A DNA stretch of 7,683 nt, taken from NCBI GenBank assembly GCA_002402085.1, contig NVVB01000008.1:25960-33642 (forward strand), read 5' to 3'. The stretch comes from Gammaproteobacteria bacterium. Its GTDB lineage: Bacteria; Pseudomonadota; Gammaproteobacteria; Pseudomonadales; UBA3067. Below are positions 1 to 5,776 of the stretch, in pieces. A program made the translations under genes and the position numbers. The notes under the pieces were generated by a model that was not told where the DNA came from, made no database searches, and saw only the letters and a program-made list of their open reading frames with translations. How positions within the stretch are numbered: the first letter of the stretch is position 1; the number at the start of each line of letters is the position of its first letter.

Positions 1-2443
1 TTCCTAGCGGCATTTCTGGCGATGCGAAATATTGCGCCGAATATTTAAGGTTGTACTTTCCGATAATAGCAGGGCCGACTTCCTCTTCGAAGGTGGCCAC
101 GGTATCTAATCGAACCATTTCTCCGCTCGCGGTGCGCAAGTAGATATTACTTAGATCGGATACGCTGTTGATGTCGTTATTCGACGCTTTTAGGCGAATG
201 TCATAACGTTCCCCGTCGCCTGGATCATCGTTGAATTTCGCAATGTCGATGCCCCCAGCTAACACGTTCACCGCAAAGGCAACGTCTCTGGCTGATAATC
301 CAAGGCTTGCGACTTTGATTCGGTCAATTTTTGGTTTTAATTGAGGTAAGGAAAGGTCTAGCGCCATGTCCAACTGACCCATGCCAGGGGTGGTTTTCAG
401 TGTGTGCAAGACCTTGTTGGCAATCGGTTCGATCTGATTTAGGTTCGGGCCTTGAAGCACAAACTGCAGTGGCTCACCTCGGTTTCCGCCGATCGGCGAT
501 ACGCGACTGATAAAGGCCACTACTCCGGGAATTTCGGCAAGCTCTTTTGAGAGCACCTTTTGTAGTTCTTCTTGATGGCTACGTTCTGCTCTGGGTGTTA
601 ATCGAACAAAGATAGACCCTTGGTTGACGTTGGCTCTATTGAGGCCGATCGCAGAGAAATAGCTGGCAATCTCTGTGGGGTGGCTGGCTAGCACGGCTTC
701 TATTTTATCTAGCCGGCTGACCGAGTACTCCATTCCCGATCCTAATGGTGTGCGGAATATCACCGTGAGTTGGCCTTCGTCGGAGCCAGGCATAAACTCC
801 TTGCCCAGAGCCGAGAAGAATCCACAGCTTGATACAACGATGGAGAAACAGCCAAGCAAGACCCATACGCGGTGTCTAATACTTACTTTGATGGCTTTTT
901 TGTAGCCACTTTCCATGCGTTCAAAGAACGCTTCAACTTTGGAGTACACTGCCCCGTGCTCGGTTTCTACCTTTAGGTATCGACCGCACAACATTGGCGT
1001 TAATGTCAGTGCGACGACTAGGGATACTAATACCCCCAGTGTCACCACCATGGCGAAGGCCTCGAAAAACATGCCCATAATACCGGTCATGAATAGAACG
1101 GGCGCAAAGATCGCTACTAAAGTGAAGGTCGCTGCCAGTACTGCAAAACTAACTTCCTTGGTGCCTTCTATGGCCGCTTGCATCGGGTCTTCGTTGCCTT
1201 CTTCTTGATGCCTATGAATATTCTCAAGCACCACGATTGCGTCATCGACCACGATGCCTATGAGGAGTAATAGTGACAACAAGGTCATCATGTTGAATGT
1301 GTAATCAAACACAAACATCACGAAGATTGCCCCGAGTAATGAAATGGGAATTGCGATGGAGATAATGAATGTTGCGCGCATGCTTTTGAGAAACACGAAG
1401 ACTACTAAGGCGGCCAAAAGGGTGCCTAATACAAGATGTTCATACAGCGCTTCAACACTTTCCTCGATCACTACTGAGCTATCCGATGCGATTTCGATCG
1501 AAAGGCCGGGCGATAAAGACGGTCTGATTTCTGAATCGAGACGTGCTTTTATTTCCTCGATAATGGCCACTGAGTTGGCGCCTGAAATTTTAATGACGCC
1601 TAAACCTACGCCCGGTTCGCCATTGAATGTGGCTTGAGCACGATAATCTTCCAGTGCGTCGCGTACATTAGCAAAGCTGCTTAATCGAATGGCTTGCCCG
1701 TTTCTATAGGCGACAATCATTTCTTTGAGGTCGGATACGCGATGGTATTCAAGGTCAAGATTAATGAGGTGCTCTCTACCGCCTGAGGTTAAAAATCCTC
1801 CGGGTAATTGAATATGCTGGGTATTAAAGGCGCGTTGAATATCTTGAGTGGTGATGCTAACGCTGGCCATTTTTTGCAAGTCTAATTCAACTCGAATATT
1901 ACGGGCGCGTTTACCGCCCATAATGACCTCACCGACGCCACTGATATTAACTAAACGCTTTTTTAAATGAAGTTCAGAGTATTGATTCAGTTGTTGTAAC
2001 GTACGGTCGCCCTTGAGTACCAGCCACATAATAGGCTGAGCGTCCAACGACACCTTGGTGATGATCGGGGTCTCTACTTCTCTCGGCAGCTTTTGGATGG
2101 CTTGGTTAATCTTTGATTGCACTTCGTTGTATGCCACATCAATGTTTTTATCCAGTGTAAACATTGCAAAGACAGTCGATACGCCAGGCGAAGACGAGGC
2201 GCGCAAGTTGTCTAGTCCGGGAACCGTATTAACCGCACTTTCGATAATCGAGGTGACACTGGAGTCAACGATTTCTGGACTTGCGCCTACCATTACAGTG
2301 GTGACACTAATCATTGGAAAGTCGATCGCAGGAAAACGGTCGACGCCTATCTTTGAGGTGGCAATTACGCCGAACAAAATAATTGCAAAACTGATCATGT
2401 AAGTCATTACATGACGTTTGATTGAGACTTCTACCAACTTCAC
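1..2443 (-). CDS. RND-family efflux pump permease (HAE-1/AcrB-like), C-terminal part beyond the window
   Basis: This is the inner-membrane, proton-driven subunit of a tripartite drug or solute efflux pump. I translated one uninterrupted frame from a GTG at 2443 to the left edge, about 814 of the usual 1,020-1,050 residues. The start MKLVEVSIKRHVMTYM is the typical short cytoplasmic N-terminus before TM1 (about residues 13-31). The first porter domain follows, with the family pattern DRFPAIDFPMISVTTV and GASPEIVDSSV. TM2-TM6 come next, and TM4 carries GIVVDDAIVVLENIHRH with the proton-relay pair Asp400-Asp401 (AcrB Asp407-Asp408). TM7 lies near residues 520-540. The window ends in the second porter domain, so TM8-TM12 and the relay lysine are not visible. 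The GTG is supported by GGGAG (2457-2453) nine bases upstream and lies one base past the adaptor stop, so the two are probably translationally coupled. The family is certain. The substrate cannot be told from sequence. Confidence 0.96.
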   Translation of the reverse strand, partial: MKLVEVSIKRHVMTYMISFAIILFGVIATSKIGVDRFPAIDFPMISVTTVMVGASPEIVDSSVTSIIESAVNTVPGLDNLRASSSPGVSTVFAMFTLDKNIDVAYNEVQSKINQAIQKLPREVETPIITKVSLDAQPIMWLVLKGDRTLQQLNQYSELHLKKRLVNISGVGEVIMGGKRARNIRVELDLQKMASVSITTQDIQRAFNTQHIQLPGGFLTSGGREHLINLDLEYHRVSDLKEMIVAYRNGQAIRLSSFANVRDALEDYRAQATFNGEPGVGLGVIKISGANSVAIIEEIKARLDSEIRPSLSPGLSIEIASDSSVVIEESVEALYEHLVLGTLLAALVVFVFLKSMRATFIISIAIPISLLGAIFVMFVFDYTFNMMTLLSLLLLIGIVVDDAIVVLENIHRHQEEGNEDPMQAAIEGTKEVSFAVLAATFTLVAIFAPVLFMTGIMGMFFEAFAMVVTLGVLVSLVVALTLTPMLCGRYLKVETEHGAVYSKVEAFFERMESGYKKAIKVSIRHRVWVLLGCFSIVVSSCGFFSALGKEFMPGSDEGQLTVIFRTPLGSGMEYSVSRLDKIEAVLASHPTEIASYFSAIGLNRANVNQGSIFVRLTPRAERSHQEELQKVLSKELAEIPGVVAFISRVSPIGGNRGEPLQFVLQGPNLNQIEPIANKVLHTLKTTPGMGQLDMALDLSLPQLKPKIDRIKVASLGLSARDVAFAVNVLAGGIDIAKFNDDPGDGERYDIRLKASNNDINSVSDLSNIYLRTASGEMVRLDTVATFEEEVGPAIIGKYNLKYSAQYFASPEMPLG

Positions 2444-2444
2444 T

Positions 2445-3599
2445 TTAATTCACTCCCTGGATTCGAATCATTGCATTGTCTGCTAAGAACCCTGCGCCGT
2501 CGTTTGCAATTTGTTCGCCGGAGTTTACGCCTTCAAGTATTTCGACCTCACCGTTTATGGTTTGGCCCGTAGTTACTATGCGCTGTTTGACGTGACCGTT
2601 TTCAACGATGTAGACCACTTGTCCTGCGGGGCGCAGTACAATCGCTTGTGCAGGGACTACTAATGCTTGTTCTTTAGTGGCTAAAACGACTTCGCCTGTG
2701 ACCGAGGCGCCTGGTTTCCATTGGCCTGGGTTTTCAACTTCAACCACGATACGAATGGAGCGATTGCTTGTGTCGATTGCAGATAGTATTTCAGTGATTT
2801 GACCTTCTGCAATTTCGTTTGGATTCGTGGGGGTGGAGAGGCGAACTACTTGACCCTGTTTAAAGCGAGACGACATCGCTTCAGGGAAAAGCAACACGAC
2901 TTGAAGCTTACCGGAGGTGCTAATTTCAAATAGAGGCTTGCCTTTAGAGGCGTAGTCGCCGATGGAGATAAGACGTTTAATAATTTGGCCGTCGACGGAG
3001 GATCGCACGTTTGTTTTGGAGAATTGTTCTGAAGCTGAGTGATAATTTGCTTTGGCTTGAGCAAGTTGTTCTTTAGTGGCGGTGAGTTGTGCTTCGGCGT
3101 CATCATAACGAGAGTTTGAAATAAAGCCTTTGGAAAGCAATTGTTGGTTCCGTTCTAGCATGCTTTCTTTATTCGTTATGATGGCTTCTAGTCTTTTTAC
3201 ATTGGCATGCGTTGCGGTCTGCTTTAGACGAGACATTTCTGGATCAATTTGGGCGATGATTTCGCCTTTTTTGACTGAATTTCCGATGTCTTTAGCAATA
3301 GTAATAATTCTTCCCGTCACTTCGGCGGAAATCATCGGGGTCGAGATGCTGGCGATTTGACCGGTTGAAGAAACTGTATCTTCGATCGATCGGCTGCGTA
3401 CTCTGGAGGTTGTAATTAGACTAGCGGCAAGCTCCATTTTGGCATGTTTCATTTCCCCATTTTCTGCCTCCATGTCTTTGCTGCAGCCTTGGATGGACGT
3501 TAGCCCGATGCAGCCGGCTAAGGCCATGACTGCGATTAAAGGTCTAGTCTTGAATAGCTCATGGACTAGCGAGGGGGTGTTGGCAGAAAGCTTACTCAT
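2445..3599 (-). CDS. RND efflux periplasmic adaptor (membrane fusion protein, HlyD/AcrA family), probable lipoprotein
   Basis: This is the periplasmic adaptor that links the RND permease to an outer-membrane channel. It has 384 residues from the ATG at 3599. The open frame runs back to another ATG at 3716, but that adds 39 lysine- and phenylalanine-rich residues with no ribosome site and would hide the signal peptide. The N-terminus from 3599 has a positive patch (HELFKTRP), a hydrophobic run and two possible lipobox cysteines: LAGC at Cys30 and IQGC at Cys39. Domains in order: first lipoyl half around residues 87-121 (AEVTGRIITIAKDIGNSVKKGE), coiled-coil hairpin about 123-196, second lipoyl half about 200-228 (SSVDGQIIKRLISIGDYASKGKPLFEI), beta-barrel about 230-305 and membrane-proximal domain to the end (VVPAQAIV, VKQRIVTTG). 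It sits 123 bases after tetR and one base before the permease, so it is part of the same operon. Confidence 0.94.
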   Translation of the reverse strand: MSKLSANTPSLVHELFKTRPLIAVMALAGCIGLTSIQGCSKDMEAENGEMKHAKMELAASLITTSRVRSRSIEDTVSSTGQIASISTPMISAEVTGRIITIAKDIGNSVKKGEIIAQIDPEMSRLKQTATHANVKRLEAIITNKESMLERNQQLLSKGFISNSRYDDAEAQLTATKEQLAQAKANYHSASEQFSKTNVRSSVDGQIIKRLISIGDYASKGKPLFEISTSGKLQVVLLFPEAMSSRFKQGQVVRLSTPTNPNEIAEGQITEILSAIDTSNRSIRIVVEVENPGQWKPGASVTGEVVLATKEQALVVPAQAIVLRPAGQVVYIVENGHVKQRIVTTGQTINGEVEILEGVNSGEQIANDGAGFLADNAMIRIQGVN

Positions 3600-3608
3600 T
3601 ACTTGTAT

Positions 3609-3612
3609 CTCC
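3609..3612 (-). promoter_or_regulatory. Ribosome binding site that sets the adaptor start
   Basis: On the minus strand GGAG lies nine bases before the ATG at 3599. The upstream in-frame ATG at 3716 has no purine-rich stretch in front of it and lies only six bases past the tetR stop. This site therefore favours the shorter, lipoprotein-bearing form of the adaptor. Confidence 0.75.
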
Positions 3613-3672
3613 GGAACATCAACTGCAAATTCAAAATTATGAAATTTTAACTTCTTAATAAATAGGACTAAA

Positions 3673-3712
3673 TTAATAGGTTTGTGTTTTATAAGTTTAA
3701 ACCCATGGTTTA
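3673..3712 (-). promoter_or_regulatory. Possible internal promoter with inverted repeat between tetR and the adaptor gene
   Basis: The AT-rich gap 3600-3722 holds a weak sigma-70-like pair on the minus strand: TTTAAA at 3701-3696 and TATTAA at 3678-3673, each 4 of 6 to consensus, 17 bases apart. The -35 element is inside the 8-base palindrome GTTTAAAC. It also overlaps an inverted repeat with perfect 6-base arms, TAAACC and GGTTTA, around a 3-base centre (3698-3712). This could let the pump genes be expressed apart from tetR. AT-rich DNA gives such matches by chance, so this is a weak call. Confidence 0.28.
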
Positions 3713-3722
3713 GCATGTTTGT

Positions 3723-4382
3723 TTAATCGGTGCTTTTGTTTTCAATGCCGCGTAAAAGAATATCCGTTAATTGGTTGCAATAATTGTCGGGATCTTTTGC
3801 GAAGGCTAATTCTGGGAATTGATCTAACACCGCACTGGTTTGGAAATAGAACAGGTTGCAACCGATTAAAACGGTGGCAATCATCGCGGCCTCGATATCT
3901 TGACGAAACTCCCCTTGATCTTGAAACTTTTTAATAATATTCACGATGCTGGTGAAGTTTTTGTTGAGCGTGTTATGCACTAATTGAACGCTTTCGTCTT
4001 TGTCCCCTTGTTGAAGTTCTCTTAGGATTAGCTGGGTTACGCGCGCCTTATCAAATAAGTTTTGTAAATGTTGTCGTGCGTAGCGGCCAATTTGTTGAGA
4101 GGCTGAGCCGTTGCCGCTATCGAGTTCGGCAATCAAATGCCCCATCTCTATACTCGCGTTTTGGAGTACCGCGATATAGAGGGTTTCTTTGGTGTCAAAA
4201 TGATGAAAAACGTTGGCCTTGCTGACGCCAGCTTGTTTTGCGATGGCATTGATGGAAATCGAGCTATAGCCTTGTTGCGCAAAAAGTTCTTCGGCCGCAG
4301 ATAAAATATTTTGAGCGCCACTGGACGTCGGTGTTTTGGTCCGGGCTTTGGTGGTTGGTTTTACGTCGGTGCTATCAGTCAT
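3723..4382 (-). CDS. TetR/AcrR-family transcriptional regulator, probable repressor of the efflux operon
   Basis: This is a one-component, ligand-responsive DNA-binding protein of 219 residues, normal for the family. After a charged, Thr/Lys-rich N-terminal tail (residues 1-20), the DNA-binding domain spans about 22-68. Its core is QNILSAAEELFAQQGYSSISINAIAKQAGVSKANVFHHFDTKETLY, with the helix-turn-helix at about 43-62. The C-terminal ligand and dimer domain is all-helical and includes LILRELQQGD (about 118-127), a pattern common in TetR_C families. It is the first gene of the tetR-adaptor-permease cluster and points the same way as its likely targets, so autoregulation of one shared promoter is the simplest model. 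The leader before the ATG at 4382 is about 240 bases if the promoter at 4658-4630 is used. The ribosome site is weak (AGTGA). The inducer is unknown. Confidence 0.93.
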   Translation of the reverse strand: MTDSTDVKPTTKARTKTPTSSGAQNILSAAEELFAQQGYSSISINAIAKQAGVSKANVFHHFDTKETLYIAVLQNASIEMGHLIAELDSGNGSASQQIGRYARQHLQNLFDKARVTQLILRELQQGDKDESVQLVHNTLNKNFTSIVNIIKKFQDQGEFRQDIEAAMIATVLIGCNLFYFQTSAVLDQFPELAFAKDPDNYCNQLTDILLRGIENKSTD

Positions 4383-4445
4383 ACGTTCACTTTTTTAGGG
4401 CAATAAATGAAATGTAAAGGGTGTGAAATACCTGTTATTGCGTTA

Positions 4446-4596
4446 GATCGTTGCGATCAAGCGACCTAAAACCCCGCTAATTATTTCGAAGCAGAAGAGC
4501 TATAAAATTTTAGCTTTAACTCCCTGCAAGATTCCAGGGTGAAACTCCTATGTAAAGGAAAGAAGCGTCAGGGGTGACATGAAGTCTTTGCATGTC
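4446..4596. repeat. Cluster of small inverted repeats in the tetR leader
   Basis: Four short inverted repeats lie between the predicted promoter and tetR. They are GATCG-ttg-CGATC (4446-4458); AGCTA with TAGCT (4498-4515) around the palindrome TAAAATTTTA; CCCTG with CAGGG (4522-4539, 8-base loop); and GACATG with CATGTC (4576-4596, 9-base loop). All are perfect in the arms but short. They could be leader hairpins or extra operator sites. None is followed by a T-run in the direction of tetR, so they do not look like terminators. Confidence 0.35.
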
Positions 4597-4600
4597 GGGG

Positions 4601-4633
4601 CTAACCGATTGGTCAGTGATCGAGCGGTCAGTG
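4601..4633. promoter_or_regulatory. Candidate TetR-family operator
   Basis: The 16 bases at 4601-4616 (CTAACCGATTGGTCAG) form an imperfect palindrome with 6 of 8 pairs matching. They resemble the TGACC...GGTCA sites bound by many TetR-family repressors. The half-site GGTCAGTG is present twice in direct orientation, at 4611-4618 and 4626-4633, 15 bases apart. The second copy overlaps the predicted -10 box and the first lies just after the predicted start of transcription, so binding here would block the promoter. No binding data exist here; assigning it to the neighbouring regulator is inference. Confidence 0.5.
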
Positions 4634-4658
4634 TAGAACCTTTTGTCTATAGTGGCAA
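4630..4658 (-). promoter_or_regulatory. Predicted sigma-70-type promoter of the tetR-adaptor-permease operon
   Basis: On the minus strand TTGCCA (4658-4653, 5 of 6 to TTGACA) is followed after exactly 17 bases by TACACT (4635-4630, 4 of 6 to TATAAT). This is the best-spaced pair I found in the gap between the protease gene and tetR. The predicted start near 4623 would give a leader of about 240 bases. Its overlap with repeated GGTCAGTG half-sites supports a regulated promoter. Confidence 0.5.
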
Positions 4659-4690
4659 GGCGGAAAAAATAAAATAAATCAGATGTTTAC

Positions 4691-4702
4691 CGTGATATCA
4701 CG
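4691..4702. promoter_or_regulatory. Perfect 12-base palindrome CGTGATATCACG
   Basis: This perfect palindrome lies about 33 bases upstream of the predicted -35 box of the efflux operon, where an activator or second repressor could bind. As RNA it could form only a 4-base stem. A T-rich stretch (minus strand of 4680-4664) begins about 10 bases after it, so a poor terminator for the protease gene is an alternative reading. Confidence 0.35.
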
Positions 4703-4761
4703 TGGACAGTTGAGGCGTTCTCAAACACTTTTTAGTAAGTTGTTGTTTTTTAAGTTATTAC

Positions 4762-4770
4762 TGTGGATAA
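4762..4770 (-). promoter_or_regulatory. Single perfect DnaA-box sequence (TTATCCACA)
   Basis: The minus strand reads TTATCCACA, the strongest consensus DnaA box. It is a lone copy in the non-coding gap 4383-4867, with no second box or origin gene nearby. It is therefore not evidence of a replication origin. It may be chance or a titration or regulatory site. Confidence 0.3.
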
Positions 4771-4867
4771 GTTTCGGTGATGTTTCTGGGGGTGGTTTAT
4801 AGAAATATTTTGTAAGCTTTAACAGGATGCTACTTGGTTATCAATAAAGGCCACAAATGTGCGCTGT

Positions 4868-5545
4868 TTAGGCTTTCTTTGTCAGTAGGGAAGAGGGGAC
4901 GCGGTAGTAATTAACATTGGGTTTCGGGTCGACGGGGTACACCGATAGCGTACGTTTATTAATTCTTTTTACGTGAGCGGATATTTTTTGGCCGTTAATT
5001 GATAACCAAACTGCGTCGCCGACATTAAAGTCTTCGCGGGGGAGGTTTGAGTGGGAAGATTCGAAAAAATCTAATGGGATGTTTTGTTTAAGCGCTTGCT
5101 CATTGACGAACGCCAGTACTTCCTGGGCTTTACCGGATTGATGGATTTGATCCAGTATTCGATAAAAGTCAGCGTTATGGATTGAGCCTCTTTTCCACCA
5201 GCCATTGATGACCTGAATCAGGTGAGCGAACTCGTGACAGCAGGTGTGTGCTAAAAGGTGGGCGTAATTAAGTTGGCCGTTGAAATATTGTCTAGATTCA
5301 ATTTCATGACTGGTAATCCAATTCCGTGCGTCTTCGACATTACGCTTGTTGCTTAGCATCTTTTGTCCGTAGGTGATGCGGTGAGTATTATTGCGATGAC
5401 AGTGATAGGTGGCACGGCCTGAACCGACGCGGCATTGAAATGATATTTCGGGCTTTTTTTGTTTGGCCCACCGCTCATTGGGGACCCAGAGTACATGGTG
5501 GGTGGCACGGCAGAGTATTTCTGCAAGTTGTAAAGTGTCGTTCAT
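4868..5545 (-). CDS. SprT-like zinc metalloprotease-domain protein with SH3/KOW-like C-terminus
   Basis: This is a 225-residue putative cytoplasmic zinc metallopeptidase; no signal peptide or membrane segment is visible. The catalytic motif is HEFAH at residues 104-108 (His104, Glu105, His108), inside LLAHTCCHEFAHLIQVINGWWKRGSIHNADFYRIL. His123 in the HNADF stretch is the likely third zinc ligand, the layout seen in SprT/Spartan-type proteins. The usual C-terminal cysteine zinc ribbon of SprT is absent. Instead residues 172-222 (starting DFNVGDAVWLSINGQKISAHVKR, then IN-KRTLSV and YYRVPSSLL) look like a small SH3/KOW-like barrel. Spartan homologues act on DNA-protein crosslinks, but the bacterial role is poorly known and should not be assumed. 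The gene stands alone, with 226 bases before it and 485 after it. The ATG at 5545 lacks a clear ribosome site, yet later ATGs would cut into the domain. Confidence 0.82.
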   Translation of the reverse strand: MNDTLQLAEILCRATHHVLWVPNERWAKQKKPEISFQCRVGSGRATYHCHRNNTHRITYGQKMLSNKRNVEDARNWITSHEIESRQYFNGQLNYAHLLAHTCCHEFAHLIQVINGWWKRGSIHNADFYRILDQIHQSGKAQEVLAFVNEQALKQNIPLDFFESSHSNLPREDFNVGDAVWLSINGQKISAHVKRINKRTLSVYPVDPKPNVNYYRVPSSLLTKKA

Positions 5546-5570
5546 TCAGTGCTGGGGCCAGGAGTAGATT

Positions 5571-5599
5571 ATTGTATGCAATAATTTGGGCGGATTTAA
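5571..5599 (-). promoter_or_regulatory. Possible promoter of the SprT-like gene
   Basis: The minus strand has TACAAT (5576-5571, 5 of 6 to the -10 consensus), preceded after 17 bases by the poor -35 TTAAAT (5599-5594, 3 of 6). The start would be near 5564, leaving a leader of about 19 bases. The perfect 10-base palindrome CAAGCGCTTG (5620-5629) lies just upstream and could be an operator. Confidence 0.3.
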
Positions 5600-5654
5600 A
5601 ACTATTTCATTTAACTCTGCAAGCGCTTGTTTGATTCCTCGTTGAGGGAGTGTG

Positions 5655-5755
5655 CCTTTAAGGCGCCTGTTCGGACCAGCGGTAGCGTATGGCCAGTAAT
5701 GACTGTTATGCGTACGGTGTTTTTCAGTCGGTCATTGAGGCTGTCGCCTTAAAGG
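5655..5755. repeat. 101-base element bounded by a perfect 11-base inverted repeat
   Basis: CCTTTAAGGCG (5655-5665) and its exact reverse complement CGCCTTAAAGG (5745-5755) enclose 79 bases. Inside, on the minus strand, AATG-accg-ACTG pairs with CAGT-CATT, giving an inner stem of eight pairs with a 4-base bulge. No T-run follows on the minus strand, so it is not a standard intrinsic terminator. No target-site duplication is evident at the ends. It may be a structured RNA after the glycosyltransferase gene or a small palindromic repeat element. Confidence 0.6.
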
Positions 5756-5776
5756 ACGTGTTTTGTCGGCCTCAAT
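5734..5776. repeat. Perfect 8-base inverted repeat overlapping the glycosyltransferase stop codon
   Basis: ATTGAGGC (5734-5741) and GCCTCAAT (5769-5776) are exact reverse complements with a 27-base loop. The right arm contains the TGA stop of the glycosyltransferase gene (5774-5772). The loop contains the 5745-5755 arm of the larger inverted repeat, so the two stems interlock and cannot both form as simple nested hairpins. Confidence 0.5.

Noticed and set aside
675..2402. Several plus-strand open frames of 76-115 codons across the left third.
   Set aside because: They lie antisense to the RND permease, whose frame is continuous with strong family motifs. Their translations show no recognisable domain.
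2846..3106. Alternative minus-strand frame inside the adaptor gene.
   Set aside because: It overlaps the coiled-coil and beta-barrel coding region in another frame and gives a low-complexity product.
4579..4677. A 32-codon plus-strand reading frame (MKSLHVGANRL...) with a purine-rich AGGGG just upstream.
   Set aside because: The spacing is short (4 bases), no convincing plus-strand promoter precedes it, and it runs through the predicted operator and promoter of the efflux operon. There is no recognisable product.
4383..4867. Possible replication origin, because of the DnaA box and nearby AT-rich DNA.
   Set aside because: There is only one box, with no box cluster and no origin-linked genes.
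5655..5755. Possible integron attC site, because of the length and bulged stem.
   Set aside because: The ends lack the GTTRRRY and RYYYAAC core sites, and there is no integrase or cassette arrangement nearby.
5655..5755. Possible miniature transposable element with 11-base terminal repeats.
   Set aside because: No target-site duplication is visible at the ends and no second copy occurs in the window, so it is kept only as an inverted-repeat element.
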